Assembly (NCBI RefSeq): GCF_038024875.1
Contig: NZ_CP136136.1
Span: forward strand, 3,658,001 to 3,722,000
From: Gordonia rubripertincta
GTDB lineage: Bacteria; Actinomycetota; Actinomycetes; Mycobacteriales; Mycobacteriaceae
DNA length: 64,000 nucleotides
Reading direction: 5' to 3'
Of this stretch, positions 18,870 through 26,511 are shown in pieces (position 1 is the stretch's first letter; each line of letters opens with the position of its first letter). The translations under genes and the position numbers were made by a program. The notes beneath the pieces were generated by a model that was given only the letters and a program-made list of their open reading frames with translations, was not told the DNA's origin and did not search any database.

Positions 18870-19172
18870 GTGCGACTGTCGCCGCATGAACAAGAACGGC
18901 TGTTGATCTCGTACGCGGCCGACCTCGCGCGACGGCGGCAGGCCCGCGGCCTCAAACTCAATCACCCCGAGGCGGTCGCCCTCATCACCGACCACGTCCT
19001 CGAGGGCGCCCGCGACGGTAGGTCGGTGGCCGAGCTCATGACCTCCGGCCGTGAGGTGCTCGGCCGCGACGACGTGATGGACGGCGTGCCCGAGATGCTG
19101 CACGACGTCCAGGTCGAGGCGACGTTCCCCGACGGCACCAAGCTGGTGACCGTCCACGATCCGATCGCCTGA
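18870..19172 (+). CDS. ureA: Urease gamma subunit
   Basis: Small structural subunit of nickel urease (urea to ammonia and carbamate). The 100-aa product has RLSPHEQERLLISYAADLA, GLKLNHPEAVALI and FPDGTKLVTVHDPI, all gamma-subunit signatures. GTG 18870 lies 8 nt after AGGAG (18857-18861); a GTG at 18861 overlaps that site and is rejected. First of six urease genes ordered A-B-C-F-G-D without ureE, as in mycobacteria. Confidence 0.97.
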   Translation: MRLSPHEQERLLISYAADLARRRQARGLKLNHPEAVALITDHVLEGARDGRSVAELMTSGREVLGRDDVMDGVPEMLHDVQVEATFPDGTKLVTVHDPIA

Positions 19173-19218
19173 ACATCCACTCTGCCAACCGATCTCCAGC
19201 TGTCGAAGAGAGGCCGAG

Positions 19219-19602
19219 ATGTCGGGTACGCCACCCACCGCCAGACGCTCCTCGCTCGTCCCGGGCGAGGTGATCCCCGCCGAGGGCACCATCGAGCTGA
19301 ACGCCGGCGCCGACGTCGTCGAGCTGACCGTCGGCAACTCGGGTGATCGCCCGGTGCAGGTCGGCAGCCACGTGCACTTCCCGCAGTCCAACGCCGCACT
19401 CGACTTCGACCGGGCGCTCGCGCACGGACGACGCCTCGACATCCCGGCCGGCACCGCAGTGCGGTTCGAGCCGGGTATCGAGATGATCGTCGGCCTTGTG
19501 CCGCTCGGGGGAACCCGTGAGGTGTACGGGATCTCGACGGATCCGCCGGGTGCATGCGGGCCGGTCGGCTCGCGGCCCCCCACGACCGACGGGAGCAGGT
19601 GA
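19219..19602 (+). CDS. ureB: Urease beta subunit
   Basis: Structural beta subunit. PGEVIPAEGTIELNAG opens the conserved core, VQVGSHVHFPQSNAALDFDR is the family signature, and IPAGTAVRFEPG and GTREVYGI follow. The 127-aa product has a short, poorly conserved C-terminal extension. AGAGG lies 5 nt before the ATG. It is separated by 46 bp from ureA and 1 bp from ureC, so translation is likely coupled with ureC. Confidence 0.97.
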   Translation: MSGTPPTARRSSLVPGEVIPAEGTIELNAGADVVELTVGNSGDRPVQVGSHVHFPQSNAALDFDRALAHGRRLDIPAGTAVRFEPGIEMIVGLVPLGGTREVYGISTDPPGACGPVGSRPPTTDGSR

Positions 19603-19603
19603 G

Positions 19604-21322
19604 ATGGCGATACTGGGACGCGACCGCTACGCACAGCTCTTCGGTCCCACGACCGGCGACCGAATCCGACTCGCCGACACCGATCTGCTCATCGAGGTCA
19701 CCGACGACCTCTCCGGCGGTCCCGGCCGTGCGGGCGAGGAGGCGGTGTTCGGCGGCGGCAAGGTGATCCGCGAGTCGATGGGCCAGAGCCGGGCGACCCG
19801 CGCCGACGGCGCGCCTGACACGATCATCACCGGCGTTGTGATCCTCGACCACTGGGGAATCATCAAGGCGGATCTGGGAATCCGGGACGGTCGCATCGTC
19901 GCGATGGGCAAGGCCGGCAACCCCGACACGATGGACGGTGTCCACCCCGACCTCGTCATCGGGCCGTCGACCGAGATCATCGCCGGCAACGGCAAGATCG
20001 TCACCGCCGGCGCCATCGACTGCCACGTGCATTTCATCTGCCCGCAGATCATGGACGAGGCGCTCGGCAACGGCATCACGACGCTGATCGGTGGCGGTAC
20101 CGGTCCGGCCGAGGGCAGCAAGGCCACCACCGTGACACCGGGCGCCTGGCATCTCGCATCGATCCTCGCCGCGACCGACCACTGGCCGATGAACATCGCC
20201 CTGCTGGGCAAGGGCAACACGGTCAGTCCGGCCGCGATGCACGAACAGATCCGTGCGGGTGCTTCGGGTTTCAAGCTGCACGAGGATTGGGGGAGTACCC
20301 CCGCCGCGATCGATGCCTGCCTGAGGGTCGCCGACGAGACCGGGGTGCAGGTCGCACTCCACTCCGACACCCTGAACGAGGCGGGCTTCGTGGAGAGCAC
20401 GCTCGGCGCGATCGCCGGCCGCAGCATCCACGCCTACCACACCGAAGGTGCCGGCGGCGGCCACGCGCCCGACATCATCACGGTCGCGGCATATCCGAAT
20501 GTGCTTCCGTCGTCGACGAATCCAACGCGACCGCACACCGTGAACACCCTCGACGAACACCTCGACATGCTGATGGTGTGCCATCACCTCAACCCGACGG
20601 TGCCGGAGGACCTGGCCTTCGCGGAGAGCCGGATCCGGCCGTCGACCATCGCCGCCGAGGACCTACTCCATGATCTCGGCGCGATCTCGATGATCGGCTC
20701 GGACTCGCAGGCGATGGGGCGCATCGGCGAGGTGGTCCTGCGTACCTGGCAGACCGCACACGTCATGAAGCGCGAGCGCGGTGCACTTCCCGGTGACGGT
20801 CGCGCCGACAACAACCGGGTCCAGCGGTATGTCGCCAAGTACACGATCTGCCCGGCCGTAGCGCACGGTTTCGACGACGAGATCGGCTCCGTGGAGATCG
20901 GCAAACTGGCAGACCTGGTCCTGTGGGACCCCGCGTTCTTCGGCGTCCGGCCCGACCTGGTGATCAAGGGTGGCGCGATCGCGTGGGCGGCGATGGGTGA
21001 CGCGAACGCCTCGATCCCCACGCCGCAGCCGGTCCTGCCGCGCCCGATGTTCGGCGCCGCACCGAAATTGGCGGCCGCGACGTCGGTCAGCTTCGTCGCT
21101 CCCGGCGCCGACCCCGACCTCGCCGAGCGGATCGGCGTCGACCGTCGGCTGGTCCCGGTCAAGAACACCCGTGCCGTCGGCAAGGCCGACATGGTCAACA
21201 ACGACGCATGCCCGACGATCGAGGTCGACCCCGACACGTTCACGGTGAAGGTCGACGGCGAGGTGTGGGATGCCGAGCCGGTGTCCGAACTGCCGATGGC
21301 GCAGCGGTATTTCCTGTTCTGA
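19604..21322 (+). CDS. ureC: Urease alpha subunit (catalytic)
   Basis: Carries the dinuclear nickel site. In the 572-aa protein the ligands and catalytic residues are all present: His141 and His143 (CHVHF), carbamylated Lys224 (GFKLHEDWG), His253 and His279, Asp367 (GSDSQAMGR), and the mobile-flap MVCHHLN with Cys326/His327. The start ATG 19604 follows the ureB stop by 1 nt and aligns with AILGRDRYAQLFGPTTGDRI at the N-terminus of other UreC. It ends in the canonical AQRYFLF and overlaps ureF by 1 nt (TGATG). Confidence 0.99.
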   Translation: MAILGRDRYAQLFGPTTGDRIRLADTDLLIEVTDDLSGGPGRAGEEAVFGGGKVIRESMGQSRATRADGAPDTIITGVVILDHWGIIKADLGIRDGRIVAMGKAGNPDTMDGVHPDLVIGPSTEIIAGNGKIVTAGAIDCHVHFICPQIMDEALGNGITTLIGGGTGPAEGSKATTVTPGAWHLASILAATDHWPMNIALLGKGNTVSPAAMHEQIRAGASGFKLHEDWGSTPAAIDACLRVADETGVQVALHSDTLNEAGFVESTLGAIAGRSIHAYHTEGAGGGHAPDIITVAAYPNVLPSSTNPTRPHTVNTLDEHLDMLMVCHHLNPTVPEDLAFAESRIRPSTIAAEDLLHDLGAISMIGSDSQAMGRIGEVVLRTWQTAHVMKRERGALPGDGRADNNRVQRYVAKYTICPAVAHGFDDEIGSVEIGKLADLVLWDPAFFGVRPDLVIKGGAIAWAAMGDANASIPTPQPVLPRPMFGAAPKLAAATSVSFVAPGADPDLAERIGVDRRLVPVKNTRAVGKADMVNNDACPTIEVDPDTFTVKVDGEVWDAEPVSELPMAQRYFLF

Positions 21323-21993
21323 TGTCCGGCCGTCCAGAACCGCAGTCTTCGCCCGCGCATGCCCCGCTGGCGATGATGTTGTCACTGGCCGACTCCCGGC
21401 TGCCCGTCGGCGGGCACGTGCACTCCGGTGGCGTGGAGCAGGCGATCGCCGACGGATTCATCCGTACGGCAGCCGATCTCGCGGACTTCCTGTATCGCCG
21501 CGTGACGACGAGTGGTCTCGTCGCGGCCTCGGTCGCCGCCGCGGTGGCGGACGGGGTACTCGAAGTCGCTGCGGCGCAACGAGAGATGGACGCCCGCACA
21601 CCGTCGGCCGCGGCCCGGAAGGCGTCGCTCGCGCAGGGTCGCGGGATGGTCCGGCTCGCGCGCCGGATGTTTCCCGACCATGACTGGTCGACACACAAGC
21701 CGACGACGCATCTTCCGGTGATCAGCGGATCGATCGGCGCAGCGTCGTCGCTGTCGGGATTCCACACCGCGCTGGTCCTCGTTTACACGACGATGAGCGG
21801 GTCGGCGACCGCCGGCCAACGCCTGCTGGCGCTCGACCCGGCGGACGTCTCGATCATGATCGCCGACCTCGGTGCCGAATGCGAACGAGTCGCGGCGCAG
21901 GCCGCGGTGGGCCTCGCCGATCTGTCCGACCCGGTCCTCGACGTCTTCGCCGAACGCCATGAGCGGCAACCGATGCCGCTCTTCATGTCCTGA
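21322..21993 (+). CDS. ureF: Urease accessory protein UreF
   Basis: Helical chaperone that bridges the apo-urease-UreD complex to the GTPase UreG and gates nickel delivery. The 223-aa protein has LADSRLPVGGHVHSGGVEQA near the N-terminus and LPVISGSIGAASSLS in the middle, as in other UreF. The ATG at 21322 shares its A with the ureC stop (TGATG), implying translational coupling. Divergence is usual for this family. Confidence 0.93.
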   Translation: MSGRPEPQSSPAHAPLAMMLSLADSRLPVGGHVHSGGVEQAIADGFIRTAADLADFLYRRVTTSGLVAASVAAAVADGVLEVAAAQREMDARTPSAAARKASLAQGRGMVRLARRMFPDHDWSTHKPTTHLPVISGSIGAASSLSGFHTALVLVYTTMSGSATAGQRLLALDPADVSIMIADLGAECERVAAQAAVGLADLSDPVLDVFAERHERQPMPLFMS

Positions 21994-22047
21994 ACGCCCT
22001 GCCCTGCGGGCACCAGTCCGGCAGGTCCCGACCAAGAGGAGTCAACG

Positions 22048-22734
22048 ATGCCCCCGCATCTCATCGACGGTCAGCCGCACAGCCACGACCACGACCGGCC
22101 CCGCCGGAAGCGTGTACCGGGTGAGGCGCTGCGCATCGGCGTCGGCGGTCCCGTCGGATCCGGCAAGACCGCTCTCGTCGCAGCGCTGTGCCGCCAGCTG
22201 CGCGACGAACTGTCGGTGGCCGTGCTGACCAACGACATCTACACGACCGAGGATGCGGACTTCCTGCGCCGCAACGCGGTCCTGCCGGACGAGCGCATCA
22301 CCGCCGTCCAGACCGGCGGGTGCCCGCACACCGCGATCCGCGACGACATCACCGCCAACCTCGACGCCATCGACGACCTCGTCGAGGCCAACCCGCCGCT
22401 CGACCTCATCCTGGTGGAGTCCGGGGGCGACAACCTCACCGCGACGTTCTCGACGGGCCTCATCGACGTCCAGATCTTCGTGATCGACGTGGCCGGCGGC
22501 GACAAGGTCCCACGCAAGGGCGGTCCGGGCGTCACCTTCTCCGACCTTCTCGTGATCAACAAGACCGACCTCGCCGAGCGCGTGAACGCCGACCTCGGTG
22601 TCATGCGTCGCGATGCGGACAAGGTTCGCGAAGGTCGTCCGACGGCGATGATCTCGCTGACCGACGACCCGGCGGCGACCGACGTCCTGGCGTGGGTCCG
22701 CGAGCAGCTGGCCGCCCCCGTGACGACCGGATAG
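22048..22734 (+). CDS. ureG: Urease accessory GTPase UreG
   Basis: SIMIBI-class GTPase that hydrolyses GTP to insert nickel. The P-loop is GPVGSGKT (34-41); the metal-binding Cys-Pro-His motif is in TGGCPHTAIRDD; the ESGGDNL and VINKTDLA motifs complete the GTPase. A His/Asp-rich N-terminus (HSHDHD) may store nickel, which could matter because no ureE is present. AGGAG lies 8 nt before the ATG. The protein is 228 aa. Confidence 0.98.
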   Translation: MPPHLIDGQPHSHDHDRPRRKRVPGEALRIGVGGPVGSGKTALVAALCRQLRDELSVAVLTNDIYTTEDADFLRRNAVLPDERITAVQTGGCPHTAIRDDITANLDAIDDLVEANPPLDLILVESGGDNLTATFSTGLIDVQIFVIDVAGGDKVPRKGGPGVTFSDLLVINKTDLAERVNADLGVMRRDADKVREGRPTAMISLTDDPAATDVLAWVREQLAAPVTTG

Positions 22735-22736
22735 CG

Positions 22737-23480
22737 ATGCGCACCGACGTCGAGATCACCGCGACCGCCGACCGCGGTGTGCGGCACAGCGCGACCGGTG
22801 GTCTCGCCGTTCGGGTGACGTCACCCGGCCACGTCCAGTTGATCGGTACCGCGGCGACGCCGCTGGGCGGCGACGAGATCCTGGTCCGCATTCGGGTGGA
22901 GCCGGGCGCGCACCTGCGCGTGGGCAGCGTCGCCGCCACGATCGCCCTCCCGGCGCGGGACCGGGCCGACTCCCGAGCCAGGTGGGAGATCGAGGTGGGT
23001 GCGGGTGGCCGCCTGCGCTTCGATCCGCAACCGACCGTGGTCGCCGGAGGCGCGGTCCACACCTCGGACATCGTCGCCGACCTCGACCCGACCGCGGTCC
23101 TGGATCTGTACGAACATGTGCAGATCGGTCGGTCGGTGCAGATCGACGGGGCGACCACCACCGATCTCGACCGGATCGAGCGCGACCGCGCCGGTGCCTG
23201 GACCGGGGGCCTACGGGTCACGGTCGGCGGAGAGGTGTGGCTGGCACATCGCGTGGCACTGGGTGCATCGACACCGGCCGCCGCGATCGGCCATCGTGCG
23301 ATGAGCAGCGTCTTCCGCTACCCGGACGATCGCGCCGAGGAAGTACTCCCGAGCGAGTTCGCGGCTCGCCTGCGGTTGACCGGCGAAGCGACCCTCACCA
23401 GTGCGCTCGGTGCGTCGGTGACGGCCACGCGCCGTCTCACCGACGCCCTCGACACAACAGCGCTGGTCCCCAACGGATAG
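22737..23480 (+). CDS. ureD: Urease accessory protein UreD
   Basis: Scaffold chaperone that binds apo-urease and conducts nickel. The 247-aa protein has the beta-rich UreD pattern: GGLAVRVTSPGHVQLIGTAA, the central WEIEVGAGGRLRFDPQPTVV and RDRAGAWTGGLRV. The start lies 2 nt after the ureG stop. The stop codon sits at the edge of the loop of a 14-bp terminator hairpin, so translation of the last codons and termination may interfere. It is the last gene of the urease operon. Confidence 0.93.
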   Translation: MRTDVEITATADRGVRHSATGGLAVRVTSPGHVQLIGTAATPLGGDEILVRIRVEPGAHLRVGSVAATIALPARDRADSRARWEIEVGAGGRLRFDPQPTVVAGGAVHTSDIVADLDPTAVLDLYEHVQIGRSVQIDGATTTDLDRIERDRAGAWTGGLRVTVGGEVWLAHRVALGASTPAAAIGHRAMSSVFRYPDDRAEEVLPSEFAARLRLTGEATLTSALGASVTATRRLTDALDTTALVPNG

Positions 23481-23493
23481 GGGACCAGCGCTG
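23458..23493. terminator. Bidirectional terminator between ureD and ndh
   Basis: A perfect 14-bp inverted repeat (23458-23471 with 23480-23493) surrounds an 8-nt loop containing most of the ureD stop codon. Symmetry lets it serve the convergent ndh transcript as well, whose stop is 16 bp further. There is no strong T-run. Confidence 0.85.
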
Positions 23494-23508
23494 CTGGGTC
23501 TGTCGGCG

Positions 23509-25032
23509 TCAGCTGGCCGCTTCGGACTCCTTGCCGACTGCGTCCTTGCCTTCGGTCGGTACCGATCCCGACGCGTCGGTGGCCTTCGAGTCGACCGTTC
23601 CGGAGTCGGTCTGGGCGGCCTCGGCGTCGGACCCGCTGCCGTTGCCCTCCGCGGCCTGCTTCTCCAGCGCGGACAACTGTCCGATCGCGGTGCGCGCGTA
23701 CACCTGCTGTTCGGTGACGGCGAGCTGCGAGCGGCCTCGGGTGGTGAAGGCGAAGAACCAGTTGATCAGCGTGTTCAGTCGGTTGCGGAACCCGACGAGG
23801 TACACGAGGTGCAGCGCGAGCCAGCCGAGCCACGCGAAGTAGCCCTCGGTCTCGAACTGCTTCTTGAAGCCCGGGACCGGGACCTGCATCACCGCGGAGT
23901 ACCGCGAGATGGTGGCCATCGAACCCTTGTCCCAGTAGCTGAACGGCTTGCGCTGGTCCGGCGTCTGCCCCTTGAGTTCGGCCTTGATCGCGTCCGCGGC
24001 GTAACGACCGCCCTGGATGGCGCCCTGGGCGACACCGGGCACGCCGTCGACGGCCATCATGTCGCCGACGACGAAGACCTCGGGGTGACCCGGGATCGTC
24101 AGGTCCGGTCCGACCTTCACTCGGCCGGCGCGGTCGAGTTCGACGCCGGACTGTTCGGCGAGTTGCTGGCCGAGTGGGCTGGCCTGGACACCGGCCGACC
24201 ACACCTTGCACTGCGACTCGATACGGCGGGTGGTGCCGTCCTTCTCCTTGACGACCAGGCCGTCGTAGTCGACATCGACGACCATCGCGTTGAGCTGGAT
24301 CTCCACGCCCATCTTCTCCAGACGGGCTGCGGCCTTGCCGCCGAGCTTGGGGCCGAACGGCGGCAGCACGGCCGGCGCGGCGTCGAGGAGGATGACCCGC
24401 GCCTCGGTCGGATCGATGTTGCGGAATGCACCCTTGAGGGTCTTGTCGCTCATCTCGGCGATCTGGCCGGCGAGCTCGACTCCGGTCGGGCCCGCACCGA
24501 CGACCACGAAGGTCAGCAGCTTGGCGCGTTCGGCGGGGTCGTGGGACAGCTCGGCCTGCTCGAAGGCGCCGAGGATGCGTCCACGCAGTTCGAGAGCGTG
24601 GTCGATGGTCTTCATACCGGGCGCGTACTCGGCGAAGTGGTCGTTGCCGAAGTACGACTGGTCGGCGCCGGCCGCCACGATCAGGTCGTCGTACGGGGTG
24701 ACCGTGATGCGCTCGAGGAGTCGCGAGGAGACGGTCTTGGCTTCGAGGTCGATGTCGAAGACGTCACCCATCAGAACCGAGGTGTTCTTCTGCTTGCGCA
24801 GGACGACGCGGGTCGCCGGGGCGATCTCACCCTCGGCGACGATGCCCGTGGCGACCTGGTACAGCATCGGCTGGAAGAGATGGTGGGTGGTCTTGGCGAT
24901 CAGCGTCACGTCGACGTCGGCTTTCGCCAGACGCTGGGCGGCGAACAATCCGCCGAAGCCGGAGCCGATGATGACCACTTTCCTGCGGTCGGTGGCCGCT
25001 ACAGCGGGGGCCTGGGCGGCGGGGCTGCTCAT
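23509..25032 (-). CDS. ndh: Type II NADH dehydrogenase (NDH-2)
   Basis: Single-subunit, non-proton-pumping NADH:menaquinone oxidoreductase on the inner face of the membrane. The FAD-binding GSGFGG is at 23-28 and the NADH-binding VVVGAGPTGVELAG near 180-195; EVFVVGDMM contacts FAD. A C-terminal hydrophobic helix (WLGWLALHLVYLVGF) anchors the protein. The 507 aa exceed the usual 460 or so because of an acidic Ser/Ala/Glu/Asp-rich tail of about 55 residues. ATG 25032 is chosen (AAGGAG upstream); the frame is open 41 codons beyond without homology. It matches Rv1854c in position. Confidence 0.96.
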   Translation of the reverse strand: MSSPAAQAPAVAATDRRKVVIIGSGFGGLFAAQRLAKADVDVTLIAKTTHHLFQPMLYQVATGIVAEGEIAPATRVVLRKQKNTSVLMGDVFDIDLEAKTVSSRLLERITVTPYDDLIVAAGADQSYFGNDHFAEYAPGMKTIDHALELRGRILGAFEQAELSHDPAERAKLLTFVVVGAGPTGVELAGQIAEMSDKTLKGAFRNIDPTEARVILLDAAPAVLPPFGPKLGGKAAARLEKMGVEIQLNAMVVDVDYDGLVVKEKDGTTRRIESQCKVWSAGVQASPLGQQLAEQSGVELDRAGRVKVGPDLTIPGHPEVFVVGDMMAVDGVPGVAQGAIQGGRYAADAIKAELKGQTPDQRKPFSYWDKGSMATISRYSAVMQVPVPGFKKQFETEGYFAWLGWLALHLVYLVGFRNRLNTLINWFFAFTTRGRSQLAVTEQQVYARTAIGQLSALEKQAAEGNGSGSDAEAAQTDSGTVDSKATDASGSVPTEGKDAVGKESEAAS

Positions 25033-25249
25033 CTCCAGACATCTCCTTCTCGCTCGATGGGGGACGGATCGTGCTTCGGTACCGTGCGGGTTCGTGTCGT
25101 CACGAGGCCGAACCGCGTGCGACGGGGATCGAGGCAAAACCGTACTTGCCCACAACGGTAGTCAATGATGCTCGACCGGGCGCGACCAGGACGGCGTGGC
25201 GCGACACCATGAACAGGCTCACGGCCGTCCGGAAGCTGCCGCCCCACGG

Positions 25250-25858
25250 TCAGGCGGTCAGATCGCTCGCCGATGACCAGCGCAGAGATCGTCGCTGCCA
25301 TTCGGTCTTGAGGATCTGGTACTCCACCTCATACCGATCGGGACCGAGATGGAGTGGGTGTGGCGGCATGTGCGTTCCAACGGTTTCGTCGGCCACGTGG
25401 ATTCCCGACAGCATCATGCCGAGTTTCTCCATGACACGCCGCGACGGCAGGTTGCCCGCGACGGTGCTGGCGAAGACGCGTTCGGTGTCCAGATGGTCGA
25501 AGGCGAAGGCCATGAGGGCGAAGGCTGCTTCGGTGGCCAGCCCGCGGCCCCAGACGGTCCGGCGGATGCGGTAGCTGAGTTCGAGTTCGGGGCGTCGGCT
25601 GTGACGGGGAGTCCGCAACGACGCCCAGCCGAGGAACGCTCCGGTGGCGGGATCGCAGAGCACCCAGGTGCCGGTCCCGTACATCCGACGCTCGGATTCG
25701 GCCCGCGGGACCACCCAGTCCTCGATGACCGTCCGCGGGGTCGGTGTGCCGCCGCTGACGAATCGCATGACCTCCGGGTCGCTGTCGAGGTGGACGAGGT
25801 CGTCGATGTCCATCGCAGTCACCGGGCGCAGACGTGCCCGTGCCGTGTCGATGTTCAC
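25250..25858 (-). CDS. GNAT-family N-acetyltransferase (RimJ/RimL type)
   Basis: A 202-aa acetyltransferase. LRPVTAMDIDDLVHLDSDPEV is the N-terminal GNAT strand, GWASLRTP and LELSYRIRRTVWGRGLATEA form motif A with the acetyl-CoA pyrophosphate loop (RRTVWGRGLA), and AGNLPSRRVMEKLGM is motif B. The substrate cannot be told from sequence; small molecules or protein N-termini are both possible. GTG start. It stands alone, divergent from the downstream thioesterase-recCBD unit. Confidence 0.85.
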   Translation of the reverse strand: MNIDTARARLRPVTAMDIDDLVHLDSDPEVMRFVSGGTPTPRTVIEDWVVPRAESERRMYGTGTWVLCDPATGAFLGWASLRTPRHSRRPELELSYRIRRTVWGRGLATEAAFALMAFAFDHLDTERVFASTVAGNLPSRRVMEKLGMMLSGIHVADETVGTHMPPHPLHLGPDRYEVEYQILKTEWQRRSLRWSSASDLTA

Positions 25859-26037
25859 CCGAGGCCCCTCACTGCCCGACTCGAGCCCGCGAATCGCGCG
25901 GGCGCACCCTGCGGCGAGACACCCGGCGGCGAGCGCCCACCTGTGATCTCTGCCGATCCCCGGGGGCGAGTCTACGGTCTCGACACGGTCGGCACCGCAG
26001 CACGCAGCGGGCGTGTCCCGCCGTTAAGGTTGCTGCC

Positions 26038-26502
26038 GTGGCTTCTGAACCCTCTGCACCGGACTATGTCCTCGAGATCCCCGTCCATCTCCGATGGGGC
26101 GACATGGACATCAACAATCACATCAACAACGTGCAGATCTCCCGCCTCTTCGAGGAGGCGCGGGTCCGTTCCTTCCACGAGTGGATCTCCGACGGGCCGC
26201 GGAACTTCTACTTCCTCGTGGCGCGCCAGGACATCGAGTTCGCCGCGCCCGTCCATTACTCGACCCACCCGGTGATCGTGCGTTCGTGCATCGGGCGGGT
26301 CGGTCGTTCGTCGTTCACGATGGCGCTGCGCCTGTTCGACAAGGAGGGTGTCCTCTGCGCGACGGCGGAGACGACGCTGGTGGTCGTCGACCCTGCGACC
26401 GGCCGGCCGACACCGATACCGGATCAGCTGCGGGAGGTCCTCCTGAACAGCCTGGGCGAACCGGTGAAGTTCCATTCGGCACGCGCCGACACCGCGGGCT
26501 GA
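26038..26502 (+). CDS. 4HBT-family acyl-CoA thioesterase
   Basis: A 154-aa hotdog protein of the 4-hydroxybenzoyl-CoA thioesterase/YbgC type. The catalytic segment is HLRWGDMDINNHINNVQISR, with the Asp of DMD at the active site. The GTG at 26038 has AAGG 8 nt upstream; a longer frame to 25834 is Arg/Pro-rich and rejected. Natural substrate unknown. The recC start lies 10 bp downstream, so this gene probably leads the recCBD transcript, an odd functional mix. Confidence 0.87.
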   Translation: MASEPSAPDYVLEIPVHLRWGDMDINNHINNVQISRLFEEARVRSFHEWISDGPRNFYFLVARQDIEFAAPVHYSTHPVIVRSCIGRVGRSSFTMALRLFDKEGVLCATAETTLVVVDPATGRPTPIPDQLREVLLNSLGEPVKFHSARADTAG

Positions 26503-26511
26503 CCGCGCCTG

